From contig CALMYJ010000013.1 in assembly GCA_937873715.1 (NCBI GenBank), forward strand, positions 62,001 through 126,000: a stretch of 64,000 nt of DNA, read 5' to 3'. This DNA is from an uncultured Chitinophagaceae bacterium (GTDB lineage: Bacteria > Bacteroidota > Bacteroidia > Chitinophagales > Chitinophagaceae). Positions within the stretch are counted from its first letter, which is position 1. Every line of letters begins with the position of its first letter. Positions 1-8,557 of the stretch are shown one piece after another. The position numbers and the translations under genes were made by a program. The notes under the pieces are model-generated. The model saw only the letters and a program-made list of their open reading frames with translations. It made no database searches and was not told where the DNA came from.

Positions 1-619
1 GGTTGAAGTAAGCAAATACTTCCTTATTGTCTGATATGGAAGTAAGCATATCGCCTTCATTAATGAGGCTGCCGGTTTTGTTGGGGATTCGGTTGATGAT
101 GCCTTTATATGGGGCTTTTATTTTTGAAAAGCCAACATTAAGCTCAGCCTGTTCCTGGTTGGCTTTTGCTTCTTCAACTTTTGCTTTTTGGGCATCGGTT
201 TTGGCTTTTGCCATTTCGTATTCGCTTTTGGCGATGATATTTTTTTCCATCAGCGATTTTACATTGGCCAGTTCTACTTCGCTGGTTTTAAGTTCGGCAA
301 TGGCATTTTTATAAATGGCTACGGCTTTTTGTAATTCCTTTTCGTACTCCAGGCTGCTAATGGTAAAAAGTACCTGGCCTTCATTTACCATCTGCCCTTC
401 ATCTACAAATATTTTTTCGAGGTAGCCCTTAACCCGGCTGCGGATTTCAACATATTTTACAGATTGTATTTCCGCAATATAATTATGCTCGTACACTGTA
501 TCGGTATGCACCGGTGCTATCACTTCAAATGTTTCGGCAACCGTGGTTTCTTTTTTCTCGGAACAGGAGGTAAAAAAGAATAAACCCATAATGCCCGGAA
601 TAAATAGGTATGCTTTCAC
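1..619 (-). CDS. RND efflux periplasmic adaptor (membrane fusion) lipoprotein, 3' end outside window
   Basis: This is the N-terminal 206 codons of an AcrA/HlyD-type adaptor that links an inner-membrane RND pump to an outer-membrane channel. The protein starts with a lipoprotein signal (hydrophobic stretch ending FTSC, so Cys 18 would be lipidated). A biotinyl-lipoyl half follows (EIRSRVKGYLEKIFVDEG), then a long helical hairpin rich in Lys, Glu and Ala, then the second lipoyl half (KAKIKAPYKGIINRI). The visible part ends in a SDNKEVFAYFN segment typical of the beta-barrel entry. I chose GTG at 619 because it gives a basic n-region (VKAYLF); ATG at 589 (MGLFFFTSC) is the alternative. The C-terminus lies left of position 1, where the RND pump gene would be expected. 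The substrate cannot be told. Confidence 0.9.
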   Translation of the reverse strand, partial: MKAYLFIPGIMGLFFFTSCSEKKETTVAETFEVIAPVHTDTVYEHNYIAEIQSVKYVEIRSRVKGYLEKIFVDEGQMVNEGQVLFTISSLEYEKELQKAVAIYKNAIAELKTSEVELANVKSLMEKNIIAKSEYEMAKAKTDAQKAKVEEAKANQEQAELNVGFSKIKAPYKGIINRIPNKTGSLINEGDMLTSISDNKEVFAYFN

Positions 620-729
620 GTGTTTACAAATTTTAATTGACAAATGTTTGAAATACAGGACTGGCCTGGTTTTCAGAAATTGAAAAAATATGCAAGCATC
701 GTTTGGAAAAAATAAGAATATGGCAAAAT

Positions 730-1128
730 TTACTGCCGGGGAGGGGGAAGTACCAGCATGGGACTGAACTGGCTGTTGATTATCTCATTGAAAAGATTTA
801 GCCTGGAGTTGTACACTACAATACATTGTTCATGATGATAGGCACATACTTTAGTTGCCGATTCATCTTTACATTTTTCTTCCTGTGCATTATTATTAGT
901 AGGAAGGTCGGGGATATCATAATCCAAATCCCTGTCTATAGTTTCACAATTCGTATTGTACTGCACTCCGGCAGTTTTAAAAAAGCAGGGCTTTGATAAT
1001 TGTTTTGAAACATTTTTTTGAACAGCGTGGCCGGCAAAAAAACTGCTGAAGCTACTGTGCTGCAGTAATTGTGCAGAAAGTATAAAGAAAAGTACAGTAC
1101 AGATGATATTTGTGTAGATAAAATTCAT
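730..1128 (-). CDS. Small secreted hypothetical protein
   Basis: Unrecognised protein of 132 residues, read from ATG at 1128 (MNFIYTNIICTVLFFILSAQ). A GTG nine bases upstream is the only longer start. A hydrophobic N-terminal segment looks like a signal peptide or single membrane anchor. The rest is polar, with several Cys residues (KPCFFK, TNCET, EEKCKD, KVCAYHHEQC) and a His pair. It lies 110 bp upstream of the RND adaptor on the same strand, so the two may be co-transcribed. Small Cys/His-containing exported proteins sit beside metal efflux systems in other Bacteroidota, but a metal link here is only a guess. Confidence 0.55.
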   Translation of the reverse strand: MNFIYTNIICTVLFFILSAQLLQHSSFSSFFAGHAVQKNVSKQLSKPCFFKTAGVQYNTNCETIDRDLDYDIPDLPTNNNAQEEKCKDESATKVCAYHHEQCIVVYNSRLNLFNEIINSQFSPMLVLPPPRQ

Positions 1129-1377
1129 GAGTTGCACAAATTTACGGGAAATGTGGCATTGAAACAGTAGTGCAATAGCACTTACTATAAATTGTAAGGC
1201 ATAAATACAGGAACGGTAAAGATTTAAATGGAAAAAAGTTAATTTATCGAAGGTTAAACAACATTATGGTTTTATATAACAAAACTGTAATGCATTAGCC
1301 AGTTGATGGCCACCTAATCTAAAAATCAGGGAAAACAGGGAGCTGATATTGCGAATAAAAATTGTTCTTTACACAAG

Positions 1378-3339
1378 ATGAAAATGTTTTTACAACAAAT
1401 TTTGCTTGCATGGTTTACACTGTCAGCCCTGAATTTGACGGCGCAAATGAGCATAAGGGATAGCCTTTTGCAACGTATCAATGCTGCAAAAAATGATAGC
1501 AATGCCGTGCATGCCCTTTATGCCTATGGCGAATTGTTTGAAAGTAACAACAGCGATTCGGCTGCACATTATTATCATAAAGCCCGTGCCCTGGCACAAA
1601 AAATAGGGTATAAAAAAGGCGTGGCCGCATTTGCAAGTCATTATATCGTACTCTTAAACAACAGGGGCAATTTTAAGGAGGCGCTGGGTTTTGCACAGGA
1701 AGCACTGGAAATTTATAAAACAACAGGTGGTAAAAAAGATCTTGCCACGGCTTACCTGAATGTAGGCAGTGAATGGCAGTATTTGTCGGACTTTACGCTG
1801 GCTGCCGACTATTACCTGCAGGCAAAAAAGCTGGCAGAAGAAATAAATGACCAGCGCCTGCAGCGTATTTCCAATAATAACCTGGCCTCTGTGTTCATCG
1901 AATTGCAGGAATTTGAAAAGGGTAAACAATATGCAGAAAAATCTTTGCTGATAGCCAAAGAACTGAAAAATGAGTATGCCGTTTCTTCGTCGATGTACAA
2001 TATTGCAACAGCATATATGCACCTCGGTCAATACAATAAAGCATTGGAATTATATAAAGAAATTGAGGCCAGCGCACAACGTATGGCAGATGATATGGTA
2101 AGGCTGGATGGCTGGCTGGGCCTGGCCGATGCGTACAGTGCTTTGGGCAATGGGGTATTGGCAGGGGGTAATTATAATAAAGTGATTGAATACGCACAAA
2201 AAAATGATATACCTGAGTATCACATGTATGCCTGTATGGGTATGGCCGATTTGCTCATTAAAACCAAACCCCCGATGGGGGCAAAAAAATATATTGATGA
2301 GGGTATTGCCATTGCCGCAAGGCTGGGTTCAAAACTCGAACTTAAAGACCTCTATTTAAAGGCATCCGAAATGCATGAAAAAGCAGGTATGGCTGCTGCA
2401 GCGCTTGAATACCGGAAAAAATTTGAACTGCTGAATGATTCCATTATCGGGGAAAAAAGTAAAATGGCAGTTTCTAACCTGGAAGCTAAATACGAATTTG
2501 AAAAAAAGGAAAGTACTATAAAACAATTAACTGCCGAAAACCAGCTTAAATCATTTGATATAGGCAAAAAAAACACCCTTAACTATATTTTATTTGGCGG
2601 CACCGGCACACTCCTCCTCATTCTTATACTCAGCTATACCAGCTATACGCAAAAACAAAAACTGCAACAGCAACGCATAACCGAACTTGAAAAGGAAAAA
2701 CAATTAGCAGCAACCGAAGCCGTATTAAAAGGTGAAGAGCAGGAGCGTACACGGCTGGCAAAAGACCTGCACGACGGGCTGGGCGGCATGTTGTCGGGCA
2801 TAAAATATTCCATGCTAAACATGAAGCAAAATCTGGTGCTTACAGCAGAAGATGCACAGCATTTTGAACGCAGTATGGATATGTTAGACAGTTCAATACA
2901 AGAGATGCGGCGGCTGGCACATAACCTGATGCCTGCGGCCCTCGTTAAATTTGGTTTAGATACGGCATTGAAAGATTTATGTAACGACATCAATCAAAAC
3001 AGCGCTTTAAAAATCACTTACCAGAGTATTGGTATTGCAGAAGCGAAACTGTCGCAAACAACAACAATTGCCATTTACCGTATTGTACAGGAGTTGCTCA
3101 ATAATATCTTAAAGCATGCCGCTGCCGCCAATGCTATTGTGCAGCTCACCCAGTCTGGCAATGCCATTGCCGTAACGGTAGAGGATGATGGAAAAGGCTT
3201 TGATACTACAGTGCTGGACAGTACAAAAGGGATAGGCTGGGTAAATATCAGGAGCCGGGTGGATTTTTTAAAGGGCAGGCTTGATATACATGCTGAAGCC
3301 GGCAAAGGCACTTCGGTGTTTGTAGAATTAACGGTTTAG
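1378..3339 (+). CDS. TPR-domain sensor histidine kinase (NarL/FixJ partner type)
   Basis: Membrane-bound sensor kinase of 653 residues. A signal peptide (about 1-22) precedes a periplasmic array of TPR helices (about 40-350; for example AFASHYIVLLNNRGNFKEAL). A coiled segment and one membrane helix follow (401-420, LNYILFGGTGTLLLILILSY). The cytoplasmic part has a HisKA_3 dimerisation domain with phospho-acceptor His465 in RLAKDLHDGLGG. It ends with a HATPase_c domain: N-box QELLNNILKH (571-580), G1 box VEDDGKGF (601-608) and a glycine-rich AGKGTSV end. TPR-type kinases are a common Bacteroidota layout; the ligand is unknown. The response regulator gene follows after 17 bp, so the pair is almost certainly one operon. 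Confidence 0.93.
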   Translation: MKMFLQQILLAWFTLSALNLTAQMSIRDSLLQRINAAKNDSNAVHALYAYGELFESNNSDSAAHYYHKARALAQKIGYKKGVAAFASHYIVLLNNRGNFKEALGFAQEALEIYKTTGGKKDLATAYLNVGSEWQYLSDFTLAADYYLQAKKLAEEINDQRLQRISNNNLASVFIELQEFEKGKQYAEKSLLIAKELKNEYAVSSSMYNIATAYMHLGQYNKALELYKEIEASAQRMADDMVRLDGWLGLADAYSALGNGVLAGGNYNKVIEYAQKNDIPEYHMYACMGMADLLIKTKPPMGAKKYIDEGIAIAARLGSKLELKDLYLKASEMHEKAGMAAAALEYRKKFELLNDSIIGEKSKMAVSNLEAKYEFEKKESTIKQLTAENQLKSFDIGKKNTLNYILFGGTGTLLLILILSYTSYTQKQKLQQQRITELEKEKQLAATEAVLKGEEQERTRLAKDLHDGLGGMLSGIKYSMLNMKQNLVLTAEDAQHFERSMDMLDSSIQEMRRLAHNLMPAALVKFGLDTALKDLCNDINQNSALKITYQSIGIAEAKLSQTTTIAIYRIVQELLNNILKHAAAANAIVQLTQSGNAIAVTVEDDGKGFDTTVLDSTKGIGWVNIRSRVDFLKGRLDIHAEAGKGTSVFVELTV

Positions 3340-3356
3340 TTTTTAAAATAAAGTAT

Positions 3357-3974
3357 ATGCCCATAAAGGTTTTTATAGCAGATGATCATTACATGATAAT
3401 TGAAGGTATTCGCTCCTTACTGCAGCACGAAAAGGACATAGAATGGCTGGGGCATGCCGGTAATGCCGATTCCTGCCTTGCTTTTTTGCAACAGCAACAG
3501 CCTGATGTATTACTTATGGATATAAGTATGCCCGGTATGAGTGGTATTGAACTGTGCAGCATTGTAAAAAACAGGTATCCGCAGGTATTTGTGCTGGGCC
3601 TAAGCACATTTAACCAGCAAAGCTTTATACAAAAGATGATGGAAAACGGTGCCAGCGGTTATGTGCTCAAAAATGCCACACAGCAGGAATTACTGGAGGC
3701 TATTATAACTGTTTCAAAAGGTAAAACCTATATCAGCGACGAAGCCGCCGCTGCATTACTGCAGGCCGAAAAACAAAGCCAGCCCCTCATCACCCGGCGT
3801 GAAAAAGAAGTACTCTCTTTAATAGCCGAGGGGCTTACAAATGGTGAAATAGCCGCTAAGCTTTTTATCAGTATTGCTACGGTAGATACCCATCGCAAAA
3901 ACCTGCTGGTAAAATTTCAAACCAAGAATACCGCCTCCCTCGTAAAAACGGCCATGCAACTGCAGTTAATCTGA
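3357..3974 (+). CDS. LuxR/NarL-family response regulator
   Basis: Two-domain DNA-binding response regulator of 205 residues. The receiver domain (1-120) has the acidic pair D9-D10, phospho-acceptor D55 (VLLMDISMPG), the switch residue S83 in GLSTF and conserved K105 in GYVLKNA. The output domain (about 140-205) is a LuxR-type helix-turn-helix: TRREKEVLSLIAEGLTNGEI then ISIATVDTHRKNLLVKF. The HisKA_3 kinase just upstream is the expected phosphodonor. Target genes cannot be inferred from the window. Confidence 0.95.
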   Translation: MPIKVFIADDHYMIIEGIRSLLQHEKDIEWLGHAGNADSCLAFLQQQQPDVLLMDISMPGMSGIELCSIVKNRYPQVFVLGLSTFNQQSFIQKMMENGASGYVLKNATQQELLEAIITVSKGKTYISDEAAAALLQAEKQSQPLITRREKEVLSLIAEGLTNGEIAAKLFISIATVDTHRKNLLVKFQTKNTASLVKTAMQLQLI

Positions 3975-4133
3975 AAATTGCAGTTTAGGGATAAAACAAT
4001 GCACCGATATAGCAGATGGTAAGAAAGCTGCCCTGTTCGTGCTGTTGCATCAACGCCCAATAGCCACTAATTGCTAATACCCATGCTGTGGAAACTACAT
4101 ATAAACACCTGTTTATTACCACTTTTTATCGTA

Positions 4134-4164
4134 TTTCATTTTCAGCTTTTCTCCCTTATCTTTG
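4134..4164 (+). promoter_or_regulatory. Bacteroidota-type promoter of pdhA
   Basis: TTTC at 4134-4137, 19 nt, then TATCTTTG at 4157-4164. This fits the TTTG-N19/20-TAnnTTTG consensus with one mismatch. Transcription would begin near 4170, inside the longest possible reading frame of the next gene, so a start at 4162 is excluded and the TTG at 4189 is supported. Confidence 0.7.
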
Positions 4165-4188
4165 CCGCCTGTAAAAAATCATCATCCA

Positions 4189-5181
4189 TTGGCAACAAAA
4201 TTTTCAAGAGAAACCTACCTCTACTGGTACGAGCTGATGCTCCTCCTCCGCAAGTTTGAAGAAAAAACCGGTCAATTGTACGGTATGCAAAAAATCAGGG
4301 GCTTCTGCCATTTGTATATCGGGCAGGAGGCTGTAGCTGCCGGCTGTATGACGGCCACTAATCCTGAAGATAAGTTTATAACAGCCTACCGCGACCATGG
4401 CCTGGCTATTGCCAAGGGAGTTACCCCAAGGGCCTGTATGGCCGAGTTGTATGGCAAAGCTACAGGCTGCAGCAAGGGCAAGGGCGGCAGTATGCACTTT
4501 TTTGGTGTGGATGTAGGCTTTTTTGGTGGTCATGGTATAGTGGGAGCCCAAATAGGTACGGGTGCTGGCCTTGCTTTTGCCGAACAATACCTCGGTACCA
4601 AAAATGTATCGCTTACTTTTTTTGGCGATGGTGCTGCAAGGCAGGGTATGCTGCATGAAACCTTTAATATGGCAATGACCTGGAAGCTCCCGGTAATTTT
4701 TATTTGCGAAAACAACCAGTATGCGATGGGCACTTCGGTAGCCCGTACCAGCAATGTACTGGATATTTATAAGCTGGGCGATGCTTACGATATGCCTGCG
4801 GATAGTGTGGATGGCATGAGCCCCGAGGCTGTACATGATGCCGTGTTGCGTGCTGTAAACAGGGCAAGGGAAGGCAGCGGCCCCACTTTGCTTGAAATAA
4901 AAACCTATCGCTATAAAGGCCATAGCATGAGCGACCCTCAAAAGTATCGTACTAAGGATGAAGTGGAAGAATACAAACAGCGTGACCCTATCGACCATGT
5001 ACACCGTGTGCTGAAAGAAGAATACAAAGTAGCTGATGCCGATATTGAAGCCATCAACGAAAGGGTAAGAGAGCAGGTAGAAGATTGTGTGAAATTTGCC
5101 GAAGAAAGCCCCTGGCCCAGCGATGATGAGCTGCTTAAAGATGTGTATGTGCAGGAAGATTATCCATTCATTATGGACTAA
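4189..5181 (+). CDS. pdhA: Pyruvate dehydrogenase E1 component, alpha subunit
   Basis: Thiamine diphosphate-dependent E1 alpha subunit. It decarboxylates pyruvate and passes the acetyl group to the lipoyl E2 within the pyruvate dehydrogenase complex. The N-terminus read from TTG 4189 is MATKFSRETYLYWYELM, as I remember for Bacteroidota homologues. Visible motifs are IRGFCHLYIGQEA, the phosphorylation-loop-like KGKGGSMHFF, the ThDP/Mg motif FFGDGAARQG...ENNQYAMGTS, and YRYKGHSMSDP. A longer frame opens at TTG 4162, but the promoter overlaps that codon. The beta subunit is not adjacent; it lies at 31069-32052. The length of 330 residues is normal for the family. Confidence 0.95.
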   Translation: MATKFSRETYLYWYELMLLLRKFEEKTGQLYGMQKIRGFCHLYIGQEAVAAGCMTATNPEDKFITAYRDHGLAIAKGVTPRACMAELYGKATGCSKGKGGSMHFFGVDVGFFGGHGIVGAQIGTGAGLAFAEQYLGTKNVSLTFFGDGAARQGMLHETFNMAMTWKLPVIFICENNQYAMGTSVARTSNVLDIYKLGDAYDMPADSVDGMSPEAVHDAVLRAVNRAREGSGPTLLEIKTYRYKGHSMSDPQKYRTKDEVEEYKQRDPIDHVHRVLKEEYKVADADIEAINERVREQVEDCVKFAEESPWPSDDELLKDVYVQEDYPFIMD

Positions 5182-5269
5182 AATTGAAGAAAGTATTTAA
5201 CGGTAATTTTAAAAAATAAAATAGCCTGTTTTGTAAAAACAAATGTTGGCAGGCAGATAAACGAAAACC

Positions 5270-5983
5270 ATGTCAGAAGAGAAGCAAGTGGTGGCCGAAG
5301 TGCCCGAAGTAGCAGCGATAGTAGAAAAAGCCAAAGGATTTTGGGCAAAATTCAGCAAGCCCATCATTTATGGGGGCAGTGCCATAATATTACTGTCTGC
5401 AGGATGGATAGGCTATAAAAATTTTGTACAAAAGCCTAATGAAGAAAAAGCAGCGGAAATGATTTTTCCGGCCCAGCAGTTGTTTGATAAAATGAGTACC
5501 CAGTTGGGTTTTAATAAAGACTCAATCAACCTGGTGTTGAATGGCGGCGGACCCGTACAAAACGGCGTACTAAAGGTAATTAGTAAATATGGCAGTACAC
5601 AGGCCGGTAACACCGCTCATTATATTGCAGGAGCCTGCTACCTGTACAGTAAGGATTTCAATAACGCTATAAAGCACCTGAAAGATTTTTCAACCAGTGC
5701 CACACAGGTGCAGGCTGTTGCTTACAGTTTGCTCGGTGATGCCTATTCCGAGTTGAAAAATAATGATGAAGCCTGGAGTTATTACAACAAAGCGTATAAA
5801 ACAAATCCAAAAGATGAATTTTTTACGCCGGAGTTTTTATTTAAGGCAGCGTTATTTGCCGAAACCATCGGAAAAACATCGGAAGCAGTTGAATTCCTGC
5901 AGCGCATAAAATCTGAGTTTCCACGCAGTAACCATGCTTACGATGTAGATAAGTACCTGGCTCGCCTGGGTGTGGTGGAATAA
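5270..5983 (+). CDS. Membrane-anchored TPR protein (YfgM-like)
   Basis: Protein of 237 residues with a cytoplasmic N-terminal tail and one membrane helix at about 32-50 (IIYGGSAIILLSAGWIGY). Its C-terminal domain holds TPR-like repeats (for example AVAYSLLGDAYSELKNNDEAWSYYNKAYKTNP). The layout resembles YfgM-type proteins, which work as periplasmic partners of the secretion translocon, but the similarity is one of architecture and I cannot assign a function. It starts a probable operon: ribH follows after 25 bp and the CCG-domain gene after another 22 bp. Confidence 0.8.
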   Translation: MSEEKQVVAEVPEVAAIVEKAKGFWAKFSKPIIYGGSAIILLSAGWIGYKNFVQKPNEEKAAEMIFPAQQLFDKMSTQLGFNKDSINLVLNGGGPVQNGVLKVISKYGSTQAGNTAHYIAGACYLYSKDFNNAIKHLKDFSTSATQVQAVAYSLLGDAYSELKNNDEAWSYYNKAYKTNPKDEFFTPEFLFKAALFAETIGKTSEAVEFLQRIKSEFPRSNHAYDVDKYLARLGVVE

Positions 5984-6008
5984 CGGACATCTGTAAACGA
6001 AAGCATAC

Positions 6009-6494
6009 ATGTCGCAAGTTTCAAAAAATTTATACGATATAGCAGGCATCCAAATTCCAAAGGATGCCTGTGTTGTAATTGTGCGTACCGAATGGAATGC
6101 TGCATCGGTAGGCCGCCTTACCGATGGCTGCAGCCAGTTGCTGCAGGCACAGGGGGTACTGGTTAAAATCATCACGGTTCCCGGCGCTTTCGAAATTCCC
6201 TTTGCCATCAAAAATTACTGGGATAAGCATAAGTACAAAGACGACAGGCCACATGCCTTTGCCGCTATTGGTATAGTGCTGCGGGGCGATACGCCGCATT
6301 TTGATTATGTATGCCGGGCGGTTACCGATGGTGTGGTACAGCTTAACCTCAGCCTGCCTGTACCCACAATTTTTGGCGTATTAACGGTGGATACACAGGA
6401 GCAGGTAGATGAACGCACCGGCGGAAAACATGGTCATAAAGGAGAAGAAGCCGCTATTACTGCACTTAAAATGATACAGCTCCAAAACCGTTGA
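6009..6494 (+). CDS. ribH: 6,7-dimethyl-8-ribityllumazine synthase
   Basis: Catalyses the penultimate step of riboflavin synthesis, condensing 5-amino-6-ribitylamino-uracil with dihydroxybutanone phosphate. The 161-residue length fits the family. Recognisable parts are the substrate-binding RTEWNAASV near the start, VPGAFEIPFAIK, the catalytic His loop IVLRGDTPHFDYVCRAV and the end TGGKHGHKGEEAAITALKM. The protein normally forms an icosahedral or pentameric shell. No other rib gene lies in the window. Confidence 0.95.
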   Translation: MSQVSKNLYDIAGIQIPKDACVVIVRTEWNAASVGRLTDGCSQLLQAQGVLVKIITVPGAFEIPFAIKNYWDKHKYKDDRPHAFAAIGIVLRGDTPHFDYVCRAVTDGVVQLNLSLPVPTIFGVLTVDTQEQVDERTGGKHGHKGEEAAITALKMIQLQNR

Positions 6495-6516
6495 AACGGT
6501 ACTGCAACTGCTGCCA

Positions 6517-7239
6517 ATGAAAGTACACATCTTCATACCGTGTTTTATTGACCAGCTCTATCCGCAAACGGCTTTTAATATGGTAAAAGTGCTGGAAAAG
6601 GCAGCCTGCGATGTGATATACAACCCTGCGCAAACCTGCTGCGGCCAGCCTGCTTTTAATGCCGGTTACCACCATGAAGCCAAAGCGGTATGTTCCAAAT
6701 TTTTAAAAGACTTTGAGGCTGCCGACTATATCGTGTCGCCAAGTGCAAGCTGCACCGGCTTTGTACGCAATTATTACCAGCAGCTATTTGCCGGCACTGA
6801 ACAGCAGCAAAGCATAACGGCTTTGGGTAAACGTATTTATGAGTTTACCGAGTTTTTAACCGAGGTATTGCACATAGAAAATTTTGGTGCAGCGTTCCAT
6901 GCCCGTGTTACCTACCATGATAGCTGCGCTGCATTAAGGGAATGCAGTATAAAAGAAGGCCCAAGAAAATTACTGGCTCATGTAAAAGGCCTTGAACTGG
7001 CCGAGATGGCCGATAACGAAACCTGTTGCGGCTTTGGTGGCAGTTTCGCTGTAAAATTCAATGCTATATCCACGGCGATGGCCGATCAAAAGGTAAGCAA
7101 TGCCCTGGCTACCGGTGCTCAATACATTATTTCCACCGATATGAGCTGCCTGATGCATATCGACAGTTATATCCAGGGTAAAAACCTGCCTATTGCCACC
7201 ATGCATATTGCCGATGTGCTGGCCAGTGGCTGGGAATAA
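6517..7239 (+). CDS. CCG-domain (Fe-S) protein of the LutA/YkgE family
   Basis: Protein of 240 residues with two cysteine-rich CCG repeats: NPAQTCCGQPAF near residue 44 and ADNETCCGFGGSFAVKF near 165. Such repeats bind an Fe-S cluster in LutA, GlpC and heterodisulfide-reductase-like subunits. The size and order match LutA/YkgE, which serve in lactate oxidation together with LutB and LutC. Those partners are not next to it here; the upstream neighbours are ribH and a TPR protein. The role as a lactate-oxidation subunit is therefore a family inference. Confidence 0.85.
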   Translation: MKVHIFIPCFIDQLYPQTAFNMVKVLEKAACDVIYNPAQTCCGQPAFNAGYHHEAKAVCSKFLKDFEAADYIVSPSASCTGFVRNYYQQLFAGTEQQQSITALGKRIYEFTEFLTEVLHIENFGAAFHARVTYHDSCAALRECSIKEGPRKLLAHVKGLELAEMADNETCCGFGGSFAVKFNAISTAMADQKVSNALATGAQYIISTDMSCLMHIDSYIQGKNLPIATMHIADVLASGWE

Positions 7240-7242
7240 TGA

Positions 7243-7968
7243 TTACCACAACAAACGTCCAATCCAAACCATAATAGCCAGCAACGACAAAATACTCAAC
7301 GGCAGCGCCACTATTTCCCGGTAATTTTTATTGGCAAATAATATTTTGCCCAGCACTACAAATGCCACCAGGCAAATGCAGGCCTGGGCCAAACTGATAC
7401 CGGCATACAGTGCTATCATTACTTCCAGGTTGCTTTGCGGTGGTATACCGCTGCTGCGAAAATAACCGGACAGCCACAGCCCATATAGTATGCTAAATGC
7501 AATGGTGAAGCCAGTACGTGCGGATACAATTTTCCGGCTGTAAATATTATCCGTTAAAACGCCTGCAATGGCAAACAGCAGCAGCAGTTCGCATACAAAA
7601 TGTGGTATGCTGAGGATATCGTAAAACCCCAGTATAAAAAATAAAAACTGCACAATAGCGGCCACTACTATAGATTCGGTAAAATGTTGTGGCTTTGGAT
7701 TGGGTGCATGCAGGCTGTGTATAAAAATATAGAAATGGATACCGGCATAAAGAATAGCATTAAAACCTGCACCAAAAACCGTGGTGAGCTTATTATTTGG
7801 AATACTGTATTCTCTTATTGTAGTATTACCAAAGTAGTAATATGCAATGGCAGTGATACACAGGAAGCCAATTGCTTTAAGCAGGTAAATGCTGTTGCCG
7901 GTAAATTGAAGTTTCATATAGTAGTGCTTACCGGCATGTACGAAAAAGAAATCAAAAGGGTTTTGCAT
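7243..7968 (-). CDS. Hypothetical multi-pass membrane protein
   Basis: Unrecognised 241-residue protein with about six hydrophobic segments (for example LLKAIGFLCITAIAYYYFG, IVVAAIVQFLFFILGFYDIL, LLLLFAIAGVLTDNIY, LALVAF-like and LSILSLLAIMVWIGRLLW). It carries few charged residues and no catalytic motif that I can name. The first 17 residues are polar, and Met18 (MKLQFTGNSIY) is an equally plausible start. It is convergent with the CCG-domain gene, the stop codons being 3 bp apart. Confidence 0.65.
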   Translation of the reverse strand: MQNPFDFFFVHAGKHYYMKLQFTGNSIYLLKAIGFLCITAIAYYYFGNTTIREYSIPNNKLTTVFGAGFNAILYAGIHFYIFIHSLHAPNPKPQHFTESIVVAAIVQFLFFILGFYDILSIPHFVCELLLLFAIAGVLTDNIYSRKIVSARTGFTIAFSILYGLWLSGYFRSSGIPPQSNLEVMIALYAGISLAQACICLVAFVVLGKILFANKNYREIVALPLSILSLLAIMVWIGRLLW

Positions 7969-8107
7969 TTTGGTTGTATTATTCGTCTGCCAGCAGGGTT
8001 AACACCGGTATTTACTTTTAAACCCTGCTGCAGGTAATGATAGTACCGGTTGACAGGTTTGTAAAAGATATTATAGCCGGTAGTAGAAAAAATTTGTATC
8101 GAATCAA

Positions 8108-8115
8108 TAGTTTTG
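8108..8115 (+). promoter_or_regulatory. -7 element for the EVE/sirtuin gene pair
   Basis: TAGTTTTG matches the Bacteroidota TAnnTTTG element and ends 22 bp before the EVE gene start. No good TTTG is seen at the right spacing upstream, so only the -7 half is supported. Confidence 0.5.
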
Positions 8116-8137
8116 TTTCAGAAAAAAAATATACCTA

Positions 8138-8545
8138 ATGGCATACTGGCTTGTAAAATCAGAACCCTTTAAATACAGTTGGGATCAGTTTGTAAAAGAC
8201 AAACAAACTTTTTGGGACGGTGTACGCAATTATGCGGCACGCAATAACCTTAAAGCGATGAAGAAAGGCGATGAGGTATTTTTTTATCACAGCAACGAAG
8301 GGGTAGAGATAGTAGGCATTGCCAAAGTGGTAAAAGAATTTTACCAGGATCCTACCACTGAGGAAGATGCCTGGGTGGTGGTTGACTTAAAGCCGGTAAA
8401 AAAATTAAAAAAGCCCGTTCCGCTGGAGTTAATCAAAAAAGATAAGCGCCTTGCCAATATGGACCTGGTTCGCCTCGGCAGGCTGAGTGTGCAAACGGTA
8501 AAGCCCGAAGAATGGAAGATAGTGTTAGAACTGGCAGGTGAGTAA
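8138..8545 (+). CDS. EVE domain-containing protein
   Basis: A 135-residue single EVE domain, the fold related to PUA and YTH domains that reads modified bases. Family hallmarks are visible: the start MAYWLVKSEPFKYSWDQF, then TFWDGVRNYAARNNLKAMKKGD, VFFYHSNEGVEIVGIAKV and DLVRLGRLSVQTVKPEEW. Bacterial members resemble human THYN1 and are thought to bind modified nucleic acids; the exact ligand is not known. The sirtuin gene starts 12 bp after its stop. Confidence 0.93.
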   Translation: MAYWLVKSEPFKYSWDQFVKDKQTFWDGVRNYAARNNLKAMKKGDEVFFYHSNEGVEIVGIAKVVKEFYQDPTTEEDAWVVVDLKPVKKLKKPVPLELIKKDKRLANMDLVRLGRLSVQTVKPEEWKIVLELAGE

Positions 8546-8557
8546 ATCTCATGTACT

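Noticed and set aside
4204..5004. A 266-codon minus-strand open frame across pdhA
   Set aside because: It is antisense to a gene with clear E1 alpha motifs and its translation resembles no protein family; a codon-bias shadow.
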